A stretch of DNA of 64,000 nt from an uncultured Pelagibacteraceae bacterium (GCA_902594705.1 CACJNI010000003.1:1-64000), one strand, 5' to 3'; counted from the first letter of the stretch, positions 17,559-25,668 are shown. Notes: a model not told the origin generated them from the letters alone. Program-made: numbers and translations.

Positions 17559-18396
17559 ATTTATACTTTACTAATTCTTCCTGAAATAAATTGTTCATTT
17601 TGTTTATTAAATTCTCATTAAGTAATTTCCTATAATCATTATCTTTTCCTAAATTAAAAAATTTTATTTTTTCGTCAGAACCTTTTTTTGTAATTGCTTC
17701 TGCAAAACCTTTTTCGTCCTCTAGTTTTTTTAAATTATTAAAATTGCAATTTCTTATACATTTTAATGCTTTTTCTTTATTAAATTTTTCATCTGATTTA
17801 GAAGCTTTATGAATAAAGTTAATAACTTGTTTAAAAGTATTTAGTGCATCATTTTGTAGATCTTCATACCTTACAGTTAAAACTGGATATAATTTATTAT
17901 CTATCCATGATTTCTGATTTAACTTCCATGAAAAAAGTGCTTGAAATCCTAAAAATCTCTCTTTTTCTTTAGAAACAATTCCTCTTTTTTCATCTGTCAT
18001 AAATTGAAAGGCTTCATCGACAGAAATTTGATAATGGTTTGATAATGAAGTGATTACATTTCTTGGATCTCTTATTATATAAATAACGCCCAACGTATTT
18101 TCTTTATTAGTAAATTGATTACCATCTATTTTGCAAAGTGCATTATGGGTTTTAAAAAATTTCAAACCTTTGTATTGATTAATTTTTTCTTGCTCCTTTA
18201 TCCAATACTTTGAAGTATCGTGAGGCTGGTTAAATTTATCTAAATACTTTCTAAAATATTTGTTGCTTGGAAAAGAGTCTATTTTTTCTAAAAGTTCAAA
18301 ATTAAAATCACCTGTTTCTGAAAAATAATAATTTGCTATTAAAGATCTCAACCAAGTATTTCCACTTTTGGGATATGAAGCTAACCAAATTATCAT
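17551..18396 (-). CDS. PAPS-dependent sulfotransferase family protein
   Basis: A 281-residue cytosolic-type sulfotransferase. The 5'-phosphosulfate loop is YPKSGNTWLR at 8-17, and the 3'-phosphate-binding part is RDPRNVITSLSNHY at 109-122. The conserved Lys-Thr-His of FFKTHNALCK near 82 occupies the catalytic His region. TVRYEDL near 194 is also typical. The acceptor is unknown (a small molecule, glycan or peptide). It lies inside the his unit, overlapping hisG by 8 bases and hisZ by 4, so it is probably co-expressed with histidine genes. A functional connection to histidine is not evident from known pathways. Confidence 0.82.
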   Translation of the reverse strand: MIIWLASYPKSGNTWLRSLIANYYFSETGDFNFELLEKIDSFPSNKYFRKYLDKFNQPHDTSKYWIKEQEKINQYKGLKFFKTHNALCKIDGNQFTNKENTLGVIYIIRDPRNVITSLSNHYQISVDEAFQFMTDEKRGIVSKEKERFLGFQALFSWKLNQKSWIDNKLYPVLTVRYEDLQNDALNTFKQVINFIHKASKSDEKFNKEKALKCIRNCNFNNLKKLEDEKGFAEAITKKGSDEKIKFFNLGKDNDYRKLLNENLINKMNNLFQEELVKYKYE

Positions 18397-19445
18397 ATTT
18401 TTTCTAAGTTAATAGCAGCTCCAACAGCTGGTATATTTTTTTTAAAGCCAAGATCTTTAATTAAAGAATCGTATCTACCACCTCTAATATTTAATTTCTC
18501 AGACTTTGATTTAATATCAATCTTAAATACCAAACCAGTATAATATTCGAGATGTCTTCCAAAAGATGAATTAAATCTTACATTTAATTTATTAACTTTA
18601 TTTTTAGTTATTGGAAAATAATCATTCTGAACTCTAAGATTAATTTTGTTTTTTTTAAAAAATAAATTTAACTTTTTAGATGCTTGATTAATTGGACACT
18701 CAATTTTTAAGTACTCTTTTAAAATTTTTACAACATTACTTCCTTTTTTTGTTCTTCTTGGATCTTTAATCTTTGAGTCAAATCTCAATAATATTTCTTC
18801 TATTGATCTTCCGGCAACTTCTTTTTTTTGGTTTCCATTTATCATCCTAGAATATTTTTTTTTATCTATTTCAACAATTGTTGGATCAATGTCAGAGTTG
18901 GTCTCCAGTCGTTTAAGTAAATCATTAAAATATTTTTCTCTCCAAAAATGACGTTGTAATCTCAATTTCCATCTTGCCGGACAATCCAATTTATCTAATA
19001 AAAGCCTAAAAATTTCTATGTTACCTATTACTAAATTTCCGCTTTTATATTTAATTTTTGATAATGCTTTTAGTGAAGTTTCTATTATTTTTTTATCATC
19101 TTTTTTTTCAGTAAAAGATCCCAATATTTCAAAACCAATTTGATTTCTGATTACAGAATCTTTTTTATTTAGTCCTTTTCTAAATGCTTGACCACTATAG
19201 AAAATTTTTTCACTAGTTTTCTTATTATGATTTAAATATCTAACGCAAGATGCAATTGTTAAATCAGGTCTTAAACAAAGTTCATTTCCTAATTGATCAT
19301 TGAAAGAAAATATAAATCTTTTGAAACTTTCTCCTGACCTTTCCAATATTAAATTGGTGTCAATAACAGTATCAAGATCAATATATTTATATCCATTTGA
19401 CTTAATAATTTTTAAAATATTCTCAGATAAGTTTTTTGATTTCAT
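18393..19445 (-). CDS. hisZ: ATP phosphoribosyltransferase regulatory subunit
   Basis: A 350-residue HisRS-like paralogue that activates short HisG. Class II aminoacyl-tRNA synthetase features survive: LRPDLTIASCVRYL near residue 57 and RGGRYDSLI near the C-terminus. Sequence for tRNA recognition and aminoacylation is not evident. The ATG at 19445 is preferred over an adjacent in-frame TTG at 19448. The start lies inside the end of hisS, a 23-base overlap. The order hisS-hisZ-(sulfotransferase)-hisG places charging and synthesis of histidine in one unit. Confidence 0.88.
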   Translation of the reverse strand: MKSKNLSENILKIIKSNGYKYIDLDTVIDTNLILERSGESFKRFIFSFNDQLGNELCLRPDLTIASCVRYLNHNKKTSEKIFYSGQAFRKGLNKKDSVIRNQIGFEILGSFTEKKDDKKIIETSLKALSKIKYKSGNLVIGNIEIFRLLLDKLDCPARWKLRLQRHFWREKYFNDLLKRLETNSDIDPTIVEIDKKKYSRMINGNQKKEVAGRSIEEILLRFDSKIKDPRRTKKGSNVVKILKEYLKIECPINQASKKLNLFFKKNKINLRVQNDYFPITKNKVNKLNVRFNSSFGRHLEYYTGLVFKIDIKSKSEKLNIRGGRYDSLIKDLGFKKNIPAVGAAINLEKI

Positions 19446-20853
19446 CAATCAGGTTCTCCTTATCAAATGTAATTTGAGTATTTTCAGATTTTTTCCACTC
19501 TTCTCTAGATAAATTTTTTGATGTTTCGTCTAAGTTTGAGTTTAATTTTTTTATAGTAATTTTATTATCTTTAAATTCATCTTCCCCACAAAGAATTACA
19601 GCTGGTGAGCTCCTTTTATCAGCATATTTTAATTGAGATTTCAAACCTGAGTCTCCTAGATAAATTTCAGATCTTATATTTTGATTTCTAAGTTGTAATA
19701 ACAATTCATAATAATTCGAGAGATATTTTTCATCTAAAACACATATTATTATTGGTGAATAATTTTTAACCTCGATTTTGTTTAATTGAACTAAAGCGTA
19801 TAACAAACGATCAAGACCTATAGATACACCTGTTGCAGATAAGTCTACTTTTTTAAATCTTGAAACTAAAGAATTATATCTTCCACCTCCACCAACTGAT
19901 CCAAACTCAACTTCTTGTTTTTTTTGATTTTTAACTTTGAATGTTAAATTTGCCTCAAATATTGGGCCATCATAATATTCAAGTCCTCTGATAACTTCAG
20001 GAGAAAAAATTATTTGATCAAAATTAGATGAATAACTTATTCCATCTAAAACTTTATTTAATTCATCAACACCATCTTCAACTAATTTGTTTGGTATAGC
20101 TGACTTAATTTCATCTAAAGATTTCATATTTATAAAACTGACTATCGCTTCAGCTTGATTATCAGAGAGTTTTGCTCCAATAGTTTTATCACCAGATTTG
20201 TCTTCACGTCCTGTTGTAAGCAATTGTTTAACACCATCAGTTCCAACTCTATCAAGTTTATCTATAGCTCTCAAAACAGTAAGTTGTTGTTTGCTTTCTA
20301 AAATTTTTAAATTTTCAATAAGTCCTTGAATTAGTTTTCTATTACTTAATTTGATTTGATATTGATTTTTTTCTAAGCCACAGAAATTTAATGTGTCAGC
20401 TAAAAGATTGCACATCTCAGCATCTGCTAAAGGATTACTAGATCCAATAATATCACAATCGGCTTGTGTAAACTCTCTAAATCTACCAGGACCAGGTTTC
20501 TCATTTCGCCATACATTACCAATCTGATATCTTTTAAAAGGATTTGAGATATTTAAATAATTTTGAGATACGTATCTTGCTAATGGCGCAGTTAAATCAT
20601 AACGTAATGATATCCAACTATTATTTTCCTCTTGAAAACCAAATACACCAGAACTTGGCCTATCTTCATCTGGTAAAAATTTTCCTATATTTTCTGATAT
20701 TTCAAAACTTGGGGTTTCTAGCTTAGAAAAACCAAATTTTAAAAAATTTTCCTCAATCTTAGCAATTAAATTTTCTTTTAACGCTAATTCTTTTCCGTAT
20801 CTATCAACAAAACCCGAAGGGGTATTTGCAGACAATTTTTTTTCTTTATTCAT
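19423..20853 (-). CDS. hisS: histidyl-tRNA synthetase
   Basis: A 476-residue class II aminoacyl-tRNA synthetase charging tRNA-His. Motif 2 is RYQIGNVWRNEKPGPGRFREF near residue 105-125, the HisA-type signature is GLEYYDGP near 284, and motif 3 contains GVSIGLDRL near 345. A C-terminal anticodon-binding domain follows. The ATG at 20853 is chosen because the in-frame GTG at 20865 lies inside the 3' end of tRNA-His. The tRNA ends only 4 bases before this start. The tRNA it charges lacks the usual G-1, so the enzyme should carry the alphaproteobacterial adaptation. Confidence 0.95.
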   Translation of the reverse strand: MNKEKKLSANTPSGFVDRYGKELALKENLIAKIEENFLKFGFSKLETPSFEISENIGKFLPDEDRPSSGVFGFQEENNSWISLRYDLTAPLARYVSQNYLNISNPFKRYQIGNVWRNEKPGPGRFREFTQADCDIIGSSNPLADAEMCNLLADTLNFCGLEKNQYQIKLSNRKLIQGLIENLKILESKQQLTVLRAIDKLDRVGTDGVKQLLTTGREDKSGDKTIGAKLSDNQAEAIVSFINMKSLDEIKSAIPNKLVEDGVDELNKVLDGISYSSNFDQIIFSPEVIRGLEYYDGPIFEANLTFKVKNQKKQEVEFGSVGGGGRYNSLVSRFKKVDLSATGVSIGLDRLLYALVQLNKIEVKNYSPIIICVLDEKYLSNYYELLLQLRNQNIRSEIYLGDSGLKSQLKYADKRSSPAVILCGEDEFKDNKITIKKLNSNLDETSKNLSREEWKKSENTQITFDKENLIDEIKKLI

Positions 20854-20857
20854 TTTT

Positions 20858-20934
20858 TGGTACACGGGGACAGATTCGAACTGTCGACCTTCGGTTCCAC
20901 AAACCGCTGCTCTAACCGACTGAGCTACCCGTGC
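20858..20934 (-). tRNA. tRNA-His (GUG)
   Basis: A 77-nt cloverleaf. The acceptor strands are GCACGGG and CCCGUGU (G1-U72 wobble), the D arm is GCUCAGUCGGUUAGAGC, the anticodon loop is UUGUGGA with anticodon GUG, and the T arm is GACAG-UUCGAAU-CUGUC. The discriminator is A73 and CCA is encoded. The base before G1 is A, so there is no encoded G-1. This matches the reported loss of G-1 and C73 in an alphaproteobacterial group. It lies 50 bases after a terminator and 4 bases before hisS, and may be cotranscribed with it. Confidence 0.96.
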
Positions 20935-20983
20935 TCCTTCTACTGTTTTATACTAAATGTGGATAAAATTAAATTTATAAATA

Positions 20984-21008
20984 ATTAAAAAGCTAGCTTG
21001 CAGCCAGC
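20984..21008 (-). terminator. rho-independent terminator overlapping the His leader ORF
   Basis: On the minus strand the RNA forms GCUGGCU-GCA-AGCUAGC (plus coordinates 21008-20992), seven pairs including one G-U, followed directly by UUUUUAAUU. It lies immediately after the last His codon of the leader ORF and 50 bases before tRNA-His. It could be an attenuator for the his unit. Alternatively it could be the end of the cold-shock gene transcript, if tRNA-His has its own promoter. The segment 21091-21099 (CUUGCUUGC in RNA) can pair with GCAAGCUAG of the terminator with one mismatch, a possible antiterminator. Confidence 0.7.
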
Positions 21009-21059
21009 ATGAAAATGATGTCTGTGAGTTTCTCTGTTAATAATAACGAATTTATTCAT
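20985..21059 (-). CDS. putative histidine leader peptide
   Basis: A 24-codon ORF from ATG 21059 to TAA 20987-20985. Residues 12-17 read HRHHFH, encoded by CAC AGA CAT CAT TTT CAT, so 4 of 6 codons are His. The next codons (18-23) form the stem of a rho-independent terminator and the stop lies in its U-run. Downstream on the same strand are tRNA-His, hisS, hisZ and hisG. The arrangement is what a ribosome-mediated attenuator needs: a ribosome stalled at His codons would cover the 5' arm of the terminator. No strong Shine-Dalgarno is visible. The sequence is direct; the regulatory role is inference. I know of no description of this leader. Confidence 0.6.
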   Translation of the reverse strand: MNKFVIINRETHRHHFHAGCKLAF

Positions 21060-21113
21060 TGCTGTGTAATTAGCATTTTTTTTTTTAAATGCAAGCAAGA
21101 AAAGGTTTTGCAC

Positions 21114-21148
21114 AGGAATAGCTATGCTTTTTAACATATACTATTCCT
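21114..21148 (-). other. inverted repeat / stem-loop after the cold-shock gene
   Basis: Perfect 8-base arms AGGAATAG (21114-21121) and CTATTCCT (21141-21148) with a further inner TATG/CATA pair enclose an A/T-rich loop. It begins 31 bases past the csp stop on the minus strand. No U-run follows on either strand, so it is not a standard terminator. It may stabilise the csp 3' end, or be part of the leader fold for the downstream His ORF. Confidence 0.5.
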
Positions 21149-21178
21149 ATACAAATGTTTTTGATGAATTAAATTTTA

Positions 21179-21391
21179 TTAACCTAATTTTTTCAAATTT
21201 ACAGCGCTTGGACCTTTTTCGCCGTCTTGAATTTCGAATTCTATAGCATCGTTTTCATTCAAAAATCTTAAACCTGCTTCTCTTACTGCTGATGCATGAA
21301 CGAAACAATCTTTTTCTCCGTCTTCTCTTTCAATAAAACCATAGCCCTTCTTACCGTTGAACCACTTTACTTTACCTTTTAATGTACTCAT
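21179..21391 (-). CDS. cold-shock protein (CspA family)
   Basis: A 70-residue single cold-shock domain. RNP1 is KGYGFIER at 15-22 and RNP2 is CFVHASAV at 29-36, with the aromatic residues for nucleic-acid stacking present. It is an RNA chaperone that melts secondary structure. About 110 bases lie between it and tRNA-Phe upstream, including a small perfect repeat AGCTA-N4-TAGCT (21426-21439) that could be a 5' UTR hairpin. Downstream, 120 bases of possible 3' UTR separate it from the His leader. Which csp paralogue it is cannot be told. Confidence 0.93.
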   Translation of the reverse strand: MSTLKGKVKWFNGKKGYGFIEREDGEKDCFVHASAVREAGLRFLNENDAIEFEIQDGEKGPSAVNLKKLG

Positions 21392-21505
21392 ACTTTAGTT
21401 ACTCTTTCTTTGTTATTATATAATTAGCTATAAATAGCTGATGGATAGGTATTAGATTTTAATTTTGAATGCAAGCATAATGATGGATATTAATACCACA
21501 TGGAG

Positions 21506-21581
21506 TGGTGGCTTCGGCGGGACTCGAACCAGCGACACAAGCCTTTTCAGGGCTCTGCTCTACCAACTGAGCTACGAAGCC
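21506..21581 (-). tRNA. tRNA-Phe (GAA)
   Basis: A 76-nt cloverleaf. The acceptor is GGCUUCG paired with CGAAGCC, then A73 and an encoded CCA. The D arm is GCUCAGUUGGUAGAGC. The anticodon loop CUGAAAA gives anticodon GAA. The T arm contains GUUCGAGUC. It begins 3 bases after the infA stop on the same strand and is probably processed from the infA transcript. Confidence 0.96.
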
Positions 21582-21584
21582 ATA

Positions 21585-21800
21585 TTAAGATCTAAAAATT
21601 ATACGACCCTTTGATAAATCGTATGGAGATACTTCCAATTTTACTCTATCACCTTGTAAAACACGAATACGATTTTTTCTGAGTTTTCCTGCTGTGTGAG
21701 CCGTAACATTATGACCATTGTCTAGTTTAACTCTAAACATAGCATTAGGAAGAAGATCTGTTACTACACCCTCAAACTCCAACGTATCCTGTTTACTCAA
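21585..21800 (-). CDS. infA: translation initiation factor IF-1
   Basis: A 71-residue single OB-fold protein that binds the ribosomal A site during initiation. Conserved segments are [24 protein letters not shown] near 8-31 and the C-terminal [10 protein letters not shown]. The start codon is TTG at 21800 and the length is exactly the bacterial norm. It lies 4 bases after hisD, and tRNA-Phe follows within 3 bases. The murA-DUF2948-hisD-infA order is a known alphaproteobacterial arrangement. Confidence 0.96.
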   Translation of the reverse strand: MSKQDTLEFEGVVTDLLPNAMFRVKLDNGHNVTAHTAGKLRKNRIRVLQGDRVKLEVSPYDLSKGRIIFRS

Positions 21801-21804
21801 ATTA

Positions 21805-23067
21805 TTATCTCCTCATTCTTGATTTAATACTTTGAGCATGATTATCTAGTTCTTCATACTCAGCGAGATGTGTAGCGGATTCTCCTAATTTCTCAATACC
21901 TTTTTTTGTAAGTGTTATATGGCTAATTTTTTTATAAAATTCACTAAGATTTAGTCCAGATGAAAATTTTGCAGATCCTAAAGTTGGTAATACATGGTTA
22001 GAACCAACATTATAATCTGAGACAGCCATTGGAGAATACTTTCCAATCATAATACTTCCTGCATTATGAATTTGATTTAAATACTTTTTATAATTAGACA
22101 CATTAATTTCTAAGTGCTCTGGAGCAACTTCATTAATTGCTTCTATTATTTGCTTATCATTTTGGGCTAACACAATTAATCCATTGTTTTTTAAACTTTT
22201 TAAAACAACTCTTTTCCTTTGAACTTTTTTGATACTTTCTTTTATTTCTATATTAAATTTATTTGCTAATTTTTTATCTTTCGTAATTAAAATACACTGG
22301 GAGTTTACATCATGCTCTGCTTGTCCAATCATAGATGTTATAACTTGATTTAGATCAGTTTTACCATCTGCTAAAACACAAATTTCACTAGGCCCAGCAA
22401 CCATACCTTCTGTTCCAACATCACCAAAGACTTCACGTTTGCTTCTTGCAACATAAATATTTCCAGGCCCTACAATTTTATTCACTTTTTGAATGTATGC
22501 TAAACTTGCTATAGCTTGAGCACCACCCATTGAGTAAATTTCATTAATTCCAACTTTTTTAGCTGCATAAAGAACAGCAGGATTTAGTTTTCCATTAAGT
22601 TTTGGATTGGCCAAGACAATTCTTTTTACACCAGAAATTTTTGCAGGTACTGCGTTCATTAATAACGTGGATGGTAAATTAGCTGGTACATAAATCCCTA
22701 CAGACCGTAGTGGCACATGCTTATATTCAAGTTTATTTTTAAAATTATCTACATACTTAATATTTTTTGGTTTTTGTAGTGAATGAAACTTAAAAATTCT
22801 ATTATAGGCTAAATCGATACTTTTTTTAATCTTAGGTTCTAATGTATTAATTGCTTTGTTTACTTTATCTTTTGAAGGAACTATCTCTGTATTTTTACTA
22901 AATTTTTTCTCATACTTTAAAAGTGCTTTTCTTCCATTAATTTTGATGTCTTTTAAAATTTTTGGAACTATCGAAGTGTCTACTGCTTTTCCAGATCTTC
23001 TTTTATCCAAAAAAGATGCTAATTCTCTTTTATAACTTTTTTTCTTACAATTAATTACTTTTATCAT
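21805..23067 (-). CDS. hisD: histidinol dehydrogenase
   Basis: A zinc- and NAD-dependent enzyme (420 residues from ATG 23067; an in-frame TTG lies at 23073) for the last two steps of histidine synthesis. Diagnostic segments are PSEICVLAD near 223, [14 protein letters not shown] near 250 (metal and base residues), [11 protein letters not shown] near 315-325 and the Gly-rich [10 protein letters not shown]. The start lies inside the end of the DUF2948 gene. It is about 0.95 kb upstream of the tRNA-His/hisS unit on the same strand but separated from it by infA, tRNA-Phe, csp and a terminator. Confidence 0.95.
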   Translation of the reverse strand: MIKVINCKKKSYKRELASFLDKRRSGKAVDTSIVPKILKDIKINGRKALLKYEKKFSKNTEIVPSKDKVNKAINTLEPKIKKSIDLAYNRIFKFHSLQKPKNIKYVDNFKNKLEYKHVPLRSVGIYVPANLPSTLLMNAVPAKISGVKRIVLANPKLNGKLNPAVLYAAKKVGINEIYSMGGAQAIASLAYIQKVNKIVGPGNIYVARSKREVFGDVGTEGMVAGPSEICVLADGKTDLNQVITSMIGQAEHDVNSQCILITKDKKLANKFNIEIKESIKKVQRKRVVLKSLKNNGLIVLAQNDKQIIEAINEVAPEHLEINVSNYKKYLNQIHNAGSIMIGKYSPMAVSDYNVGSNHVLPTLGSAKFSSGLNLSEFYKKISHITLTKKGIEKLGESATHLAEYEELDNHAQSIKSRMRR

Positions 23068-23452
23068 TTTCAATTTTTTGGTCTTCTAACGTTACATCAA
23101 TAACTTCTGTGGACAGTGTTATAATTCCATTTTTTGAAAATAACAGAACTATTTCAAAATTTTCTCTTTTTTTAAAAATATCAATTGCAAATAATTCTAA
23201 AGTTAAATCTGCATTGGACTGGTTAATGTTTTTAGACTTGGAACTTTCAATGAATTCAAATTTTATAACACTATTAATAGGTTTGCTACTATCTGTTTCC
23301 TTATCTATTCTTAAAACAGAAAGTAAAAAAATTTTTGTAGATGGCAAATATTTTATATCAGAAATTTTGACTTTAGACTCTGCGCATATAGCTGATATAA
23401 TTTGTAAGTCGTCTGGAGATTGAGCGATTACTTTCTTTAAAAAATTATTCAC
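23051..23452 (-). CDS. DUF2948 family protein
   Basis: A 133-residue protein of unknown function starting at GTG 23452, which overlaps the murA stop (TAGTG). The N-terminal PDDLQIISAICAESKVKISDIKYLP resembles the opening of DUF2948 proteins. These lie between murA and hisD in alphaproteobacteria, as here. No transmembrane helix, signal peptide or catalytic motif is visible. The C-terminal half is predicted beta-rich (FEIVLLFSKNGIITLS). The family is conserved but not characterised. Placement in an operon with cell-wall and histidine genes does not reveal a role. Confidence 0.7.
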   Translation of the reverse strand: MNNFLKKVIAQSPDDLQIISAICAESKVKISDIKYLPSTKIFLLSVLRIDKETDSSKPINSVIKFEFIESSKSKNINQSNADLTLELFAIDIFKKRENFEIVLLFSKNGIITLSTEVIDVTLEDQKIENDKSN

Positions 23453-24714
23453 TAAGATATTCTTTTTATTTTTACTCCAATTTTTTTTAATTTATTTTCG
23501 ATTTTTTCATAACCTCGATCTAAATGATATACTCTATTTATAATAGATGTTCCTCTTGAAATAAAAGCTGCTAAAACTAAAGCTACTGATGCCCTTAAAT
23601 CACTAGACATTAACTCAGCTCCCTCTAAATTATTAGTTCCTTCAATAATTGCCTTATTACCTTTAATATTTATTTTTGCACCTAATCTTTTTAATTCTGG
23701 AACATGCATAAATCTGTTTTCAAATATGTTTTCTTCAATTGTACTTTTCCCATTTGCTCTGGTTAATAATACCATAATTTGAGCTTGCAAATCAGTGGGG
23801 AAGTTTGGATATTCACCAGTTTTTAAAAAATCCAAACTTTTAATCTTTTTTGGTCCCTTAATTTGAATTGTATTTTTTGTAGTTTTTATCTTTGCACCAA
23901 TTTTCTTAAGTAAATTTATCTCTGTATTGATAACTTTTGGCTCGAAATTTTTAATTTTTAAATTTCCACTGTTCAAACATGCGGCAACACAAAAAGTACC
24001 TGCTTCAATTCTATCATTCATGATTGAGTAAGTTATACTTTTTAATGTTTTTACTCCCTCTATTTTTAAAGTTCTTTTACCAATCCATTTGATCTTAGCG
24101 CCAGCTGTTTTAAGAAAATTTGTCAAATCCTTGATCTCAGGCTCAATAGCACAATTCTTTATTGTTGTTGTTCCTTTTGCAAGACAAGCAGCGAGAATCA
24201 AATTTTCAGTAGCTCCAACAGATATTTTTGAAAATCTTATTTCTGAGCCAACTAATCCTCCTTCAGCTTTTGCATTAACATATCCTTTTTCAATTTGTGT
24301 TTTAACACCTAACTTTGATATAGCTTTTAAATGTATATCTATTGGTCTTACTCCTATGCTGCAACCACCTGGGCTACTTACTTTTGCTTTTTTATTTTTT
24401 GCCAATAAAGGACCAAGAACTAAAATTCCTGCTCTCATTGTTTTTACTAGAGAGTAAGGTGCAAAAAAATTATTTTTTTTCCCTTTTGAGATTATCGCGA
24501 TTTTTTTATTATTTTTAAAGCTAATTTTTCTTCCTAGTGATTTTAGCAAGTTAAGCATTGTATCTATATCTTTAACTCGTGGAAGATTTTTAATTGTTAC
24601 ATTTTTATCAAAGAGTAAAGTTGCAGCAAGTATTGGTAGAGCAGCATTTTTACTTCCAGAAATTGATACCTCTCCTCTGATCTTAGAGGGACCATTAATT
24701 TTAAATTTATCCAT
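23452..24714 (-). CDS. murA: UDP-N-acetylglucosamine 1-carboxyvinyltransferase
   Basis: A 420-residue enzyme of the first committed peptidoglycan step, transferring enolpyruvyl from PEP to UDP-GlcNAc. The Lys-Asn pair in SGSKNAALPILAATLL near 19-34 and the PEP-reactive Cys in SSPGGCSIGVRP near residue 117 are present. DLRASVALVLAA near 370 is typical of the C-terminus. The Cys form is the fosfomycin-sensitive type in known enzymes. Length is normal. It overlaps the DUF2948 start downstream, and dcd ends one base upstream. Confidence 0.95.
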   Translation of the reverse strand: MDKFKINGPSKIRGEVSISGSKNAALPILAATLLFDKNVTIKNLPRVKDIDTMLNLLKSLGRKISFKNNKKIAIISKGKKNNFFAPYSLVKTMRAGILVLGPLLAKNKKAKVSSPGGCSIGVRPIDIHLKAISKLGVKTQIEKGYVNAKAEGGLVGSEIRFSKISVGATENLILAACLAKGTTTIKNCAIEPEIKDLTNFLKTAGAKIKWIGKRTLKIEGVKTLKSITYSIMNDRIEAGTFCVAACLNSGNLKIKNFEPKVINTEINLLKKIGAKIKTTKNTIQIKGPKKIKSLDFLKTGEYPNFPTDLQAQIMVLLTRANGKSTIEENIFENRFMHVPELKRLGAKINIKGNKAIIEGTNNLEGAELMSSDLRASVALVLAAFISRGTSIINRVYHLDRGYEKIENKLKKIGVKIKRIS

Positions 24715-24715
24715 T

Positions 24716-25270
24716 TTAAATTTTGGGAAGCGTTACCCCTTTTTGGCCCATATATTTTCCATTTCTGTCAGCATATGAAACATCTGGCTTCTCATTCCCT
24801 TTTAAAAATATAAATTGAGCTACGCCCTCATTTGCATATATTTTGGCTGGTAATGGAGTTGTGTTAGAAAATTCAAGAGTCACATGACCTTCCCATCCCG
24901 GTTCCAAAGGTGTTACGTTAACAATTATTCCACATCTGGCATACGTGGACTTACCTAAACAAATAACTAAAACATCACTAGGAATTTTAAAATATTCGAC
25001 TGTTCTTGCTAAAACAAAAGAATTTGGCGGAATAATACATTCATTAGATTCTTTTGTTACAAAATTTGTTGGTTTAAAATTTTTTGGATCTACTATTTCG
25101 GAGTTAACATTGGTAAATATTTTAAATTCATTAGATACTCTTGCATCATACCCGTATGAGGAAACACCAAATGAAATTTTTCCTTCCCTTATTTGTTTAT
25201 CTTCAAATGGTGAAATCATTGCATGATCTTTTGCCATTTTGATTATCCATTTATCTGATTGTACCGACAT
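24716..25270 (-). CDS. dcd: dCTP deaminase
   Basis: A 184-residue trimeric enzyme of the dCTP deaminase/dUTPase fold that makes dUTP from dCTP for thymidylate synthesis. Key segments are [10 protein letters not shown] near 38, the nucleotide-binding [11 protein letters not shown] near 108-118, [17 protein letters not shown] near 122-138 with the catalytic Glu of TLEFSN, and AQFIFLKG. It is monofunctional by length and lacks features of the bifunctional archaeal type. The start directly follows the stop of a 33-codon ORF at 25271. Confidence 0.94.
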   Translation of the reverse strand: MSVQSDKWIIKMAKDHAMISPFEDKQIREGKISFGVSSYGYDARVSNEFKIFTNVNSEIVDPKNFKPTNFVTKESNECIIPPNSFVLARTVEYFKIPSDVLVICLGKSTYARCGIIVNVTPLEPGWEGHVTLEFSNTTPLPAKIYANEGVAQFIFLKGNEKPDVSYADRNGKYMGQKGVTLPKI

Positions 25271-25372
25271 TTATTTTTTTTTTTTATTTTTTCTTTGGAA
25301 AATTTTTCTTTTTCTTAAATTTTTACGCAAAGCTTCTTCGAGTTTAGCTTTTTTATCCTTCTTCCTGTCCAT
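25271..25372 (-). CDS. putative 33-residue Lys/Arg-rich protein
   Basis: A short ORF from ATG 25372 to TAA 25273-25271, ending one base before the dcd start. The product starts MDRKKDKKAKLEEALRKN and ends in a poly-Lys stretch, so it is very basic and probably helical. It sits between a 65-residue basic ORF and dcd with spacing typical of an operon. The evidence is position and an uninterrupted frame only; low sequence complexity makes chance possible. No function is proposed. Confidence 0.4.
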   Translation of the reverse strand: MDRKKDKKAKLEEALRKNLRKRKIFQRKNKKKK

Positions 25373-25377
25373 CTTGA

Positions 25378-25575
25378 TTATTTTTTATCTGGATTGGTAA
25401 GGTGATCCAAAGTTATTATTTGATCGATTGGTATTGTTTTATCTTCTGGAGTTTTGGGTTCACCTTGTTTAGCTATTTTCTTTGCTCTTTTCTCAGCAAG
25501 CTTTTTTTCTCTCTTAGCCTGCTTCTCCATAGCTTTAGCTCCTCTTGTCGATTTATAGTCGTAGTGAATTCCCAT
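25378..25575 (-). CDS. small charged hypothetical protein
   Basis: A 65-residue protein of unknown function. The first half is Lys/Arg/Ala/Glu-rich and helical, with a repeated KQAKREKKLAEKRAKKIAKQ pattern. The second half (PEDKTIPIDQIITLDHL) is acidic to neutral. The ATG start and the clean reading frame ahead of the 33-codon ORF and dcd support it as a gene. It lacks a signal peptide or membrane segment. It might be a nucleic-acid or ribosome-associated protein by charge, but that is a guess. Confidence 0.6.
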   Translation of the reverse strand: MGIHYDYKSTRGAKAMEKQAKREKKLAEKRAKKIAKQGEPKTPEDKTIPIDQIITLDHLTNPDKK

Positions 25576-25656
25576 ATCATTTACCTAATTTAGATATACC
25601 CGATTTTCTCAAAAAATTAAGGCATTTATTTGAAAAAAACAATTTTATACACTAAT

Positions 25657-25662
25657 TATAAT
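25657..25662 (+). promoter_or_regulatory. -10 element of tRNA-Thr
   Basis: A perfect TATAAT lies 6 bases upstream of the first base of tRNA-Thr, in the divergent gap after the 65-residue ORF. A weak TTGAAA at 25630-25635 is too far (21-base spacer) for a good -35. Only the -10 is supported. Confidence 0.45.
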
Positions 25663-25668
25663 TAAAAA

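Noticed and set aside
20854..20865. GTG start for hisS 12 bases upstream of the ATG
   Set aside because: The GTG lies inside the 3' acceptor strand of tRNA-His, so ATG 20853 is the sensible start.
21074..21092. GCATTT-N8-AAATGC hairpin as a terminator of the csp transcript
   Set aside because: The stem is six AT-rich pairs with an A/T homopolymer loop and no U-run after it on the minus strand; at most it is part of the leader fold.
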